From positions 1 through 64,000 of the forward strand of contig JAHQWK010000002.1 of assembly GCA_029856145.1 (NCBI GenBank): a stretch of DNA of 64,000 nt, read 5' to 3'. The notes beneath the pieces are model-generated. The model was given only the letters and a program-made list of their open reading frames with translations. It ran no database searches and had not been told where the DNA came from. The position numbers and the translations under genes were made by a program. This stretch comes from Promethearchaeia archaeon. GTDB taxonomy: Archaea; Asgardarchaeota; Lokiarchaeia; Sigyniarchaeales; SOKP01. Positions 43,716-52,900 of the stretch are shown piece after piece (the first letter of the stretch is position 1; every line of letters begins with the position of its first letter).

Positions 43716-44582
43716 ATGGAAACTACAGATGATTCACAATTCAAGATTGAATATATTTCTACCTCAGGAGTGTTTAAAACACCGTTTACACTGATTATTC
43801 TTCTACAATTTATAGTTGGATGCTTAATTATTATATTAATCAATTTATGGTTCTATAATGATCTTTATTATCTCTTAACAGGAAAAAAAATTATACCATT
43901 TCTTTTAATAGGTCAGTGGTGGGAATGGTTTCTCCTTCCTCTGAATATTTATGGTAATCTTCTATTATTTGCATTTTCTATTATTTTATTCTCAGCAGTA
44001 ATTTTTAAAATTTTAAATAAACTGCATCCACCGGAAGAGGGCATATTTGAAAGAGGCAGTAAAGAGTGGAAATATACCCATCGAAGATTTTGGACCGCAT
44101 ATTTTCCAATTTGGCTAGCAAGGTCTCTACCTTTGCCATGGTCAGATATTTTTGTTTATCGTTTTCTAGGGGTTCATATAGGAAGGAATGTGGTTGCTTA
44201 TGAAGGATATATAGATCCAGAATTAATCGAGATTGGAGATTTTACTATGACCTCACTAAATATTTGTATATTTTCACATCTAATTTATCAAGATAGAATC
44301 TTTATTAAAAAAGTAAAAATAGGAAAAGCGTGTATTGTTGGGCCACACACTATAATAAGCCCTGGGACGGTACTTCAAGATGGAGCAATTTTAGGTGTAA
44401 ACAGCTATACTTGGATAAACCAAGTATTAGAAGGAGATTTGATTCATGTGGGAATCCCTGTAAGCATGACACTTCCAATTCAATCAGTTGAACAATCTCA
44501 AAAAAAAGCAGAGAAAATAAAAAGTGAATCGTTGGAAGAAACTAATCTCGATAATAAAAGCAAAGGTGGAGGGAGCAACTAG
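43716..44582 (+). CDS. Membrane protein with hexapeptide-repeat acyltransferase-like domain (copy 1)
   Basis: A 288-residue protein. Two hydrophobic helices (about 18-50 and 72-95) are followed by KLHPPEEGIFERGS, then a block FLGVHIGRNVVAYEGYIDPE and left-handed beta-helix repeats of hexapeptide type (EIGDFTMTSLNI, KIGKACIVGPHTIISPG, GAILGVNSY). This plan resembles acyltransferases and the C-terminal domain of Pls/PosA-type enzymes. The last 30 residues are charged. It is followed after 3 bases by a related gene and then by a phosphoesterase gene, so the three form one operon, possibly for modification of lipids or a cell-surface glycan. Confidence 0.75.
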   Translation: METTDDSQFKIEYISTSGVFKTPFTLIILLQFIVGCLIIILINLWFYNDLYYLLTGKKIIPFLLIGQWWEWFLLPLNIYGNLLLFAFSIILFSAVIFKILNKLHPPEEGIFERGSKEWKYTHRRFWTAYFPIWLARSLPLPWSDIFVYRFLGVHIGRNVVAYEGYIDPELIEIGDFTMTSLNICIFSHLIYQDRIFIKKVKIGKACIVGPHTIISPGTVLQDGAILGVNSYTWINQVLEGDLIHVGIPVSMTLPIQSVEQSQKKAEKIKSESLEETNLDNKSKGGGSN

Positions 44583-44585
44583 CAT

Positions 44586-45323
44586 ATGTTTCAACCAGCA
44601 AGTTTAAAAGGAGATTCTCCAACTCCAATAGATGAGAGCATTAGAAATAAATATCTTACTCTATATTTTGTCACAATTATTTTAAGTTTTATACCTTGTG
44701 TGTTGTTTGAATGGATTTATGCTGTTTTTCTTTGGAAAGAAGGATTGTATTTGTTGTTCATTTTTTTATTTCCTTGTAATATCTTAGTTTTAATTCATTT
44801 ATTACAAGTAAGTGCCATTTTATTTTCTGTTTTATTTTTAACCGTATTAAAACTTATATATCCTCCAAAAGAAGGAATATTTAGTAGAAATATCAAAGAT
44901 AAGAATTATTTTTATTGGAATTTGAGAAATATTGTTAAAAAATGGCCACTTTTTATTAATGCTTCAAACCCATTTCCATGGTTCAAAAATCGGTTTACAC
45001 TTCGATTTTTTGGAGTAAAAATTGGAAGAAATGGAATACATGATAATAGTTGGATCTCCTCTGAATTTGTTTCTATAGGTAAAAATGTTATTATTGGAAT
45101 GAATAGTAATATTTTGAGTTTTGGAATTGAACAGGATAAATTTATTTTAAAGAAAATAGTTATAGAGGATGATGTTTTAATTGGAGCTAAATGTGTATTA
45201 CTTCCAGGAACTTATATAAAGCGAGATACAAAATTATCTGCTCATTCTTATACAAATTTCAATCATGTATTACATGAAAAATCAATATATATAGGTCATC
45301 AGGCAAAATTAAAAGAGAATTAA
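44586..45323 (+). CDS. Membrane protein with hexapeptide-repeat acyltransferase-like domain (copy 2)
   Basis: A 245-residue relative of the preceding protein with the same order: two helices (about 24-50 and 55-92), the signature LIYPPKEGIFSRNIKDK, then FFGVKIGRNGIHDNSWIS and hexapeptide repeats (SIGKNVIIGMNSNIL, VIEDDVLIGAKCVLLPGTY). The shared region with copy 1 shows a tandem duplication followed by strong divergence. Only six bases separate it from the phosphoesterase gene. The pair may act as a heteromeric membrane transferase, by inference from the tight arrangement. Confidence 0.75.
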   Translation: MFQPASLKGDSPTPIDESIRNKYLTLYFVTIILSFIPCVLFEWIYAVFLWKEGLYLLFIFLFPCNILVLIHLLQVSAILFSVLFLTVLKLIYPPKEGIFSRNIKDKNYFYWNLRNIVKKWPLFINASNPFPWFKNRFTLRFFGVKIGRNGIHDNSWISSEFVSIGKNVIIGMNSNILSFGIEQDKFILKKIVIEDDVLIGAKCVLLPGTYIKRDTKLSAHSYTNFNHVLHEKSIYIGHQAKLKEN

Positions 45324-45329
45324 AAGAAT

Positions 45330-46925
45330 ATGATTTCTGAAAAAAGTGTGAAATTAAATACTGAAAAAGAAAAAGTATCAAAAAAAAGAATAGTAATTGT
45401 ATCGGATACCCACATCAGTCGAGCTAGAGGACCTTTTAATCTTCACGCTTATAATTTAGGTATACAACAAATAAATAAGATAAAAGATGTTGATCTGTAT
45501 TTACATCTTGGAGATATTACTCATACCGGCACTCTTTTAGAATATGAATATGCTATGGAGCAATTCAAGAAGTTTAAACCAATTTCTGAATGCCCATTAA
45601 TGATTCTAATTGGAAATCATGACGCTATGAATGTTGGGTATCTTTTGTTCGAGGAAATGATCGGTAGAAGGCATTATGAATATGAAGATGATGAATTATA
45701 TATAATTGGAATAGATAGTACTAAACCAGACTTGCCGGGAGGGATTATTCATCATAATGTAATTGAAGCAGTAAGAAAGAGATTAGATAAACCAGAACGA
45801 GAGAATAAATTCAAAGTAATATGTTTTCACCATCAACTCATCCCAATTCCATATACAGGGAAAGAAAGATCTGCAATTGATGATTCAGGAGATATGCTAA
45901 AAATGCTTCTAGATACAAAAGCAGATTTAGTGTTAAATGGTCATAGACATACTTCAAATTTATATACTGTGAGTAGTAGTGAAAAAGATTTATTCATTTT
46001 TAATGCGGGAACATTTAGTTGTAATAAAACAAGATATCGAGATTTGTTTACTTATTCTATCATTGATATAGACCAAACCAATCTTACTTTTAAGATAATT
46101 CCAATATTGGATTCTAATGCTAAAAAACAAATTCATCGAAATGTTAATTATTATCTCCCATTGGAATTAAATAAAGATCAAAAGCCGATTTGTAAGTTTA
46201 TACAGTTTTCACATTCTTTAATTAATGAAGAATCGAGAAAGGAGATTACTAATCTTGATAAGGCTATTGAGCGAATAAATAGAATTGAGGATGTAGATTT
46301 AGTCGTCCATGCTGGAAATGTAACTCAAAATAGTTATAAAGAAGAATTTAAAATAGCGAAAGAAAAAATAAGTAAATTAAAATATCCATATTTAGTTGTA
46401 CCAGGAAATACGGATTCAAAACCGCCCGCTTGGGAATATTGGGAACAATATTTCGGTGAATTTGATCCTTTATATGAAAATGATAAATTATATTTTCAAG
46501 GATTAAATTCTACCACTCGGGATTCCACTGAAGGTTTTATTGGTAGAAAAAAAATGAACAAGTTTATAGAGAAGGTTTTATCTCTTAGTCATCAAAAGAT
46601 ATTCGGAGTTTGTTGTTTTCATAGTTTAATTCCTACTCCTTTAAGTGTATGGAGGACAGAATTAATAGATTCAGGTGACGTACTTTCTCAATTTGCACGT
46701 TCACAAATTGATCTTTGTTTAAATAGTTCGCCCAGTATTTCATTTAATGTAAAAATTGATCATACTATCTTTTCTAATGGGGGAAACCTTAATCTAAAAC
46801 GTTTTAATGAGACCTTTATTGAAGTTGACATTTATAAAAAAGGGAATGTTGTATTAAAAGAACATGATTTGAAAACGGGTCTCGTAAAAACAGTTGGTAA
46901 TTATAATATAACTATTTTTATTTAA
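45330..46925 (+). CDS. Duplicated metallophosphoesterase with a degenerate second domain
   Basis: A 531-residue calcineurin-like phosphoesterase made of two domains. The first (about 15-270) has the full metal motifs: VSDTHIS, HLGDITHTG, GNHDA, FHHQLIP and NGHRHTS. The second (about 285-530) repeats the fold but the motifs are altered: SHSLINE, HAGNVT, GNTDS, CCFHSLIP and NSSPS. Most metal ligands are missing, so the second half is probably a structural or regulatory pseudo-domain. Last gene of the operon with the two membrane transferases. The substrate is likely a phosphate ester of the same pathway. Confidence 0.85.
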   Translation: MISEKSVKLNTEKEKVSKKRIVIVSDTHISRARGPFNLHAYNLGIQQINKIKDVDLYLHLGDITHTGTLLEYEYAMEQFKKFKPISECPLMILIGNHDAMNVGYLLFEEMIGRRHYEYEDDELYIIGIDSTKPDLPGGIIHHNVIEAVRKRLDKPERENKFKVICFHHQLIPIPYTGKERSAIDDSGDMLKMLLDTKADLVLNGHRHTSNLYTVSSSEKDLFIFNAGTFSCNKTRYRDLFTYSIIDIDQTNLTFKIIPILDSNAKKQIHRNVNYYLPLELNKDQKPICKFIQFSHSLINEESRKEITNLDKAIERINRIEDVDLVVHAGNVTQNSYKEEFKIAKEKISKLKYPYLVVPGNTDSKPPAWEYWEQYFGEFDPLYENDKLYFQGLNSTTRDSTEGFIGRKKMNKFIEKVLSLSHQKIFGVCCFHSLIPTPLSVWRTELIDSGDVLSQFARSQIDLCLNSSPSISFNVKIDHTIFSNGGNLNLKRFNETFIEVDIYKKGNVVLKEHDLKTGLVKTVGNYNITIFI

Positions 46926-47072
46926 TTATAATTAATATGGTTATAGAGTGTTTCACTAAGTTCAATATAAGCGCTATACTTAATAAAAAATAACCTTAAT
47001 AAGGATATTTTTTTTATAAAAATAGGCAATACATATTAATTGAATAATAGATATCAGAGGAAAAACATTTTT

Positions 47073-47354
47073 ATGGCTAAAGTGAAACTTAACTTATTAA
47101 ATATTTTTCAGCTTAGAATTAATAAAAAATCTATAAACTATGAAGGCAAAACCGTTAGGGATGTAATCTCTCAGTTTTTAAGCGAAAATAGAGAGAAACT
47201 CGATGTTGAATTATTAGATAAAGACAAGAAAAAGTTTAATTCTCATGTACTTATTCTATTAAACGGTAGAAATATAAAATATCTGAAAAACTATAAAACC
47301 AACCTTAAAGATGGAGATGATCTCTACTTATCTTATGCTTTAGCTGGAGGTTAA
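47073..47354 (+). CDS. MoaD/ThiS/Urm1-like ubiquitin-fold protein
   Basis: A 93-residue beta-grasp protein from the ATG at 47073 (a TTG 33 bases upstream is less likely because gaggaaa lies just before this ATG). It begins MAKVKLNLLNIFQLRINKKS and ends in YLSYALAGG, the double glycine that is adenylated and thiocarboxylated for sulfur transfer or conjugation. The middle VLILLNGRNIKYLKN fits the MoaD fold. It may serve molybdopterin or tRNA thiolation, or protein conjugation as Urm1. No partner E1-like gene is adjacent. Confidence 0.85.
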   Translation: MAKVKLNLLNIFQLRINKKSINYEGKTVRDVISQFLSENREKLDVELLDKDKKKFNSHVLILLNGRNIKYLKNYKTNLKDGDDLYLSYALAGG

Positions 47355-47502
47355 AAATTTAAGGTTTTTAAACATTAAGCTTAAATAATAAAATCATCAT
47401 TATTTCTTTGCCTAAAGTGATCATTTATTAATTATTCTTAATATTGAATATTTTAGAAGACATATCATTAAAAACAACATATTATCTATTTGGTGATTTT
47501 TT

Positions 47503-48438
47503 ATTACAAAAAGAATTTCAGTAATAGGCCTCGATAACGCCGGTAAGACTAGTATTATAACAGTTATTACCAGACGCTTCGGTTTTGAAGATGAGATAGC
47601 TAGATTAACACCAACAAGAAGAATTGCCCGCGATTCATTTAAATTTCTTGGTATTGAATTTACGAGAATGGATTTTGGAGGTCAAAAACAATATAGAGAA
47701 GAGTATTTAAAACATCCAAAAAAATATCTTAGTGGAACAGATTTAATGTTCTATGTTATAGATGCTCAAGATTTTAATCGGTATATAGAATCTATAGATT
47801 ATTTAGAAGAGGTTTTACTTTTTTTCAAGGAAGAACAAGATTATGTTCCAATCTGCATTCTTTTTCATAAGTTCGATCCCCAACTTGTAGATGATGTACA
47901 AATCAATAAAAGAATTCTCACTTTAAAGCAAGCATTAACAAGGTACTCTAATGATTTTGACATATTTTTCTTTGAGACGACAATTTTCGATATAAAATCA
48001 ATTATGGATGCCTTCTCAAGCGGGTTATCCATGTTATTCGAGAAGATGGAAATGGTTTCACAATTATTTTCAGAAATTAGTAAAAACTATAATTCCATTC
48101 TTATAGCATTATTTGATTCTAAGGGGGTAACTCTAGGAGAGTATTATAGGTCTCATCTCCAATTGAAGGAAAAAATAAAGATTTATGAAATTTATTTAGA
48201 ATTACAAAAGCGTGTAGTTGCCGAGAATAGAACCCTTCTTGAGTTTTCAGATAAATTTGAAAGTGGAGAAAGGTTTTCAGGTATAATTGAAGTTCTCCAA
48301 TTCGGAAATCTTGATTTTTATTTATTATTTATTGTCGAAGAAGATAAAGCTGATTTAGAGAAAACAATATCACTTATAGATAGAATTGAATCAGCAAAAC
48401 CTCAAATGAAGAATCTTATTTTACAAATAATTCAATAA
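47503..48438 (+). CDS. Rag/Gtr-like GTPase with C-terminal roadblock-like domain, probable AUU start
   Basis: 311 residues: GLDNAGKTS (G1, 9-17), DFGGQ (G3, 57-61), HKFD (G4, 122-125) and a C-terminal roadblock-like part from about 185 (NYNSILIALFDSKGVTLGEY). It is parallel to the protein at 40004-40969. No ATG, GTG or TTG precedes G1: an in-frame TGA (47494-47496) is followed by TTT TTT ATT ACA. The ATT at 47503 has a ribosome-binding site ggtga (47492-47496) six bases before it, so I infer AUU initiation. The first ATG (47668) would remove G1 and cannot be the start. A sequencing error is the alternative. Confidence 0.75.
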   Translation: MTKRISVIGLDNAGKTSIITVITRRFGFEDEIARLTPTRRIARDSFKFLGIEFTRMDFGGQKQYREEYLKHPKKYLSGTDLMFYVIDAQDFNRYIESIDYLEEVLLFFKEEQDYVPICILFHKFDPQLVDDVQINKRILTLKQALTRYSNDFDIFFFETTIFDIKSIMDAFSSGLSMLFEKMEMVSQLFSEISKNYNSILIALFDSKGVTLGEYYRSHLQLKEKIKIYEIYLELQKRVVAENRTLLEFSDKFESGERFSGIIEVLQFGNLDFYLLFIVEEDKADLEKTISLIDRIESAKPQMKNLILQIIQ

Positions 48439-48451
48439 ATATTAATAAAAG

Positions 48452-48564
48452 CGCAGCTGGAGGGATTCGAACCCCCGAGCGCTTTCGCGCACCGGCTTTC
48501 TTGATTATTTGACCATACCAAATAAGACTCGAAGCCGGCGTCTTACCATCTAGGCTACAGCTGC
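48452..48564 (-). tRNA. tRNA-Ser (anticodon CGA) with an intron
   Basis: A seven-pair acceptor stem (GCAGCTG with CAGCTGC), G73 discriminator, T-arm GGGGG-TTCGAAT-CCCTC, and a long variable arm GCGC-GAAA-GCGC that marks a class II tRNA. The anticodon stem is CCGGC/GCCGG with loop TTCGAG...A, so the anticodon is CGA (serine, UCG codons). A 30-base intron follows position 37 (48498-48527) and contains a perfect seven-pair helix TTATTTG/CAAATAA, as expected for an archaeal bulge-helix-bulge intron. The D-arm has one C-A mismatch. CCA is not encoded. Confidence 0.93.
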
Positions 48565-48701
48565 TTTCCTATTTTTTTAAATGATTTTCTAATAATCTTA
48601 AAATATGATAAGTATAAATTTATTTCTCTTTTTTTAAACAGCAAAATCAAATACTAAGTATTTAATTAAAAGAAATTCCTTAAACTGAATAACAGGTAAT
48701 T

Positions 48702-49001
48702 TTAAGACGAAGGAACATAAATTTTCAATTTTAAGGATGAGTCAAATAATTTAATCAAACCTTCTTCTTCATATTGTTTTAAGAGTAATTTTACTGTGGA
48801 GACTCTAATATCATATCTAAGAGCGATATCTGTTGCTAGAATTGTCTTTTTCTTTAAGATTGATTCTTTTATTTCTTTTTCAAGCTGTTTTGGAATAAAA
48901 GCATCTCTCTCAACAACATTTATTTGTTTAGTTCTTCCATATTTTCTTCTTAGGTTTAGCGTAGTCTTTCTCACTATTTGCTTTTCTTCCTTTTCTGGCA
49001 T
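48702..49001 (-). CDS. rps25e: Ribosomal protein eS25
   Basis: A 99-residue winged-helix protein resembling the small-subunit head protein eS25. After a basic N terminus (VRKTTLNLRRKYGRTKQ) come the recognition helices KKTILATDIALRYDIRVSTV and the typical LLLKQYEEEGLIKLFDSS, with a final KIYVPSS strand. I take the ATG at 49001; a TTG two codons earlier is less likely. eS25 occurs in eukaryotes and part of the archaea. The N terminus is somewhat divergent, so a stand-alone winged-helix protein is the alternative. Confidence 0.8.
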   Translation of the reverse strand: MPEKEEKQIVRKTTLNLRRKYGRTKQINVVERDAFIPKQLEKEIKESILKKKTILATDIALRYDIRVSTVKLLLKQYEEEGLIKLFDSSLKLKIYVPSS

Positions 49002-49149
49002 CAACAATCACATATTATTAATTTAAATATTGAAAATAAAGGCTGAATGAAATTATAAATATTTAAAATTTAATAAAATTTTTGTTTTAATAGTAAACAT
49101 TAGATTTCTAGGTTTATTAGCTAATTAAAATATTCAGACTCAATAGAAT

Positions 49150-49782
49150 TTGAGCGATAATTATAGTTTTAACATTAAAAGAAGAAGACCAGAAGAAATC
49201 TATAATAATGCCTCAGACTACTTTAGAGGAGAAATCTTAGAACAATATGCTACCTCTAAAAATATTATGAAAATACAAGAAAAAATTACAATCCGAGCAT
49301 TAGAGATTTTAAATCTTAGTGAAAAAGATGTTCTTATTTTGGATGCTGGTACTGGTCCCGGATTTACAGCAATGTATTTAAATGAAATAGGATATAAAAC
49401 TGTGGCTATTGATATAATATCAGAGTTCTTAAATTATTATGATATAAAAACTTTAAATCCCGTTGCATCAGATATGTGTTTTCCACCTTTTAAACCGCAT
49501 ATTTTTGATGCTATTATCTCAATTTCCTCATTGCAATGGATCTATAGAGAACTAAATAATAAATCGATGAAGGATCAGATAATTAATCTAGCAAAATCTT
49601 TCTATATGATTTTAAAACCCAAAAAAAAAGTTGTATTTCAATTTTATCCTAAAAATAGAGACATTCTTGACAGAATTGGTAAAATATTTTTAAATGAAAC
49701 TGCTTTTACCGGCCACTTTATTATAGATAATCCTAAAAGCCCAAAGAAAAGGAAGATTTTTTTGTTTTTAGAAAAGGATTGA
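49150..49782 (+). CDS. Bud23-like rRNA (guanine-N7) methyltransferase
   Basis: A 210-residue SAM methyltransferase close in pattern to eukaryotic Bud23 (WBSCR22), which methylates a guanine of 18S rRNA with Trm112. It begins with RRPEEIYNNASDYF, has motif I LDAGTGPGFTAMYLNE (about 65-80), then SDMCFPPFKPHIFDAIISIS, SLQWIYRELN (about 121-130) and VVFQFYPKNRDIL, and ends with FTGHFIIDNPKSPKKRKIF. All of these are signature parts of Bud23. The start is TTG at 49150. The basic tail of eukaryotic Bud23 is short here. A decayed second copy lies at 54749-55200. Confidence 0.88.
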   Translation: MSDNYSFNIKRRRPEEIYNNASDYFRGEILEQYATSKNIMKIQEKITIRALEILNLSEKDVLILDAGTGPGFTAMYLNEIGYKTVAIDIISEFLNYYDIKTLNPVASDMCFPPFKPHIFDAIISISSLQWIYRELNNKSMKDQIINLAKSFYMILKPKKKVVFQFYPKNRDILDRIGKIFLNETAFTGHFIIDNPKSPKKRKIFLFLEKD

Positions 49783-49930
49783 CATTTCTTCATTTTCTTA
49801 TTCTTATTTTCTAATGAAATTCCAAATTTTCTTAAAACAGAATTAGTTTCAGTATTTTTTTATAGATAATATTAAATTAAGATTTTTCTATATGTTAGTT
49901 AAAAAAATTTAACCACAAACTTATAAAAAA

Positions 49931-52900
49931 ATGATTAAAATGAATATTTCTAAAAATACTCAAATAAAAGGACTTAGTGTTCTCTTTCTTATTACTATAA
50001 TTCCTTTAATATTCGGATTACTACCAAATTCAAATGTAAATCTAGATAATTCTGTCGAAAGTGGACAAAATCAGGAACCAAAGAATTTACAGCTAGGTTT
50101 ACCACCAACTTCTTATGATTGGTGGAACAATTCGTGGAATTTCCGAGTTCCTGTATCAATTGAAGCAGTAGGGAGCCAACAAGAGGCACCAGTTGAGCTT
50201 TATATAAATTTTACTGAATACTTTGATGATTTAGATATACAAGATTCTGTGTTAAATATATCAACTATCCGTGTAATTGAATATTTCTCAAGTTCCAGTT
50301 ATTATGAAGTCGAGAGTCAATTTGACCCATATTTAAATTCTTATGATAGCCAAACCAATGCAGCAGGAGATTTAATTTGGATATTAAATGGTACAACTCC
50401 AAACGGGCAAATTCGGGATTTTTTTATTTATTTTAACAATGGAACGGATTTTAAGATTACCGATCCAAATTATGACACTATAAGGCTTTGGCATGAAGGT
50501 TTTGAGGATTATCAGTCTGGAGATATTGTAAGACCGATTGATGGACAAGATAATTATCATCCAACTTTCTGGGAAATCAGTAATTCAACTTCAGCAAGAG
50601 GAAGTTCCTCTCTGCGGATTTGGGGAAATTGCTGGAAAATGTCTCCTACAGGTTCAATGCCTGTAAATTCAGACATGAGAGTTACTGCAAAAATGAGATT
50701 TGACGATCCGAGTATTCAAAGAGAAATTTCTGGAATTGGATTCGATAATTCCCCAAATAATATTCCTAGTAGTGCAAATAGTTATAATATACGAGGTTCC
50801 CAATCTTGGGGTGCTGCAGGCGGTTATAAATTTAGAAATCAATATTACGCAGCAAACACCTTTTTCTGGTATACATTCATTCCTAGCACGGAATTTTCTT
50901 TAAGTCCATTTACTCACATCGTTTATGTAGCTGATGATGACAGTTGGACAAGTCTTGATTTGTATTGGGATGATATTTCGATATGGAATAAACCTGTCCA
51001 GACAACTCCAAATAATTCAATTCAAACAACAATGGGAGATATTCAACCAATCGCCTATACATTAAAAGTTATTTGTAAAGATGAAGATAGTAATCGTGTT
51101 TCTAATGCTCACATTTACTTAACCAATAACAATTTTCCTTCATACAACCAAGATCATGAAACTGATGAGAATGGTGAATGGACATTTGAAGGAATAGAAA
51201 AGGATGCATTATATAATATCACAGCTAACTATACGCAAAATGGTCTTACTAATCCAAAAACGGCTACAGTATTTTCTTATGAAAATTATCCAATTACCCA
51301 ATTGAACAATCGGATTATTGCTTATCTTAACTTAGCAAAATTCAACTTTGATATAAAAGATAAAGATAATGATTCGATTCAATATGGTTTTGTTCTACTC
51401 AAAGATGGAACAGAAACTGTAGGAAAAACGGTACTTAGCGATTCTGGGACTGGATCCATTACATGGGTAAATACCACAGCTTATGACTACGAAGCTTACT
51501 ATGATTATGATTCACTTCCAGATATATCAACGTATAGATATTCAAATTTACTGATTCATAATAATTCGATAATATCTAAAGATATTGATGTAAATACTGA
51601 AATTACAAAAACAACTTTTAATGTTACTGATAGTACTGTGGAGAAGGTACCTTTTACTAATGCTAAATTAAGATTTTATAACACATCTGATTATGATATT
51701 GAGCACCAAATAATTGCTAATGTGACAGTTGATATTAATGGATTAGCCACATTCATCTCATTCAGCAACACTTATGGAACTTGGGGAGATTATACAGTAG
51801 ATATCTATTTTGGTGGTTCTGAACAAGACTTTCATGTTGTTGGAGGTCCACCTTTAGTACATGAGCATGATTTCATTTTAAGGACTGAAAACTATACACA
51901 GATTGAAATACCTTTGAATAAGGATCTATATAATTCTACTGTGAATATAATAAGTTATACTTCTAATGTATTTTGGGGAGATGATATTACAATAAACTTC
52001 AATTTTACAGCACAATATCCTCTTGGGCCAACGCCCACATTAGTAGATCCAGATGAACTAACCATACAAATGTATGAAGAACAAATAACTCCTTATGGAG
52101 GAGATGTCGATATTCTAGCTTCGAGGATTTCTACTGGAGTTTTTAGCTATACATTTAATACAGGAGATTTCAACTTAAATGGAGATTCTATTTATTACTT
52201 CAGAATTACTGGAAATTATAAGAGTTATGTATTTATAGCTTTAGATGTAAAATTCATCTTCATTCAGGGATTACCAACTGGGATAACATATTATGACTAT
52301 TCTTTAACAGAGTTAACTGATCAAAGATTTTCAGTAATATTTGGCGAATCTGTCAACATAACTGTTGATTATTTTAATAGCTATACCAATGCTTCTTTAG
52401 ATGGAGCTTATATTACATACGATTGGGATTATGGTTCTGGAATCCTCCTTGATGATCCATTACACGCGGACCTATATTATTTTGAATTTGATTCTTCAAC
52501 AACACCCAATAGCGCTGAATATATAATCGATATTGAAGCAACACTTACAAATTTTAGCACTATTGATGACTCAATTATTGTCGCAATCCAACCTAGACCC
52601 ACCACTATTAATGGAACAGCTACTCTCTTTCAAAAGTCACCCAATATCTATGTTTTTGACTCCGTTAACTATTTATTTGAATATAAAGATGCCCTACGAG
52701 ATATTACACTCGGAAATTTAGATGTTATTAGATATTATTGGAATAGGTTAGATGAAAATGGAGATCCTCTTAGTGGCTCTGGAAACGAAGGAAGCGGATT
52801 TTTGAGCAGTGGACCAAATAATTTGTATATTCTAGATTTCGATACAGAACTGAGAGAAGTTGGAGAATATTCTTTATTTGTTACAATGCAAAAAAATAAT

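Noticed and set aside
47668-48438. GTPase gene starting at ATG 47668
   Set aside because: This start would remove the whole G1 motif and first strand, which are encoded in frame directly upstream.
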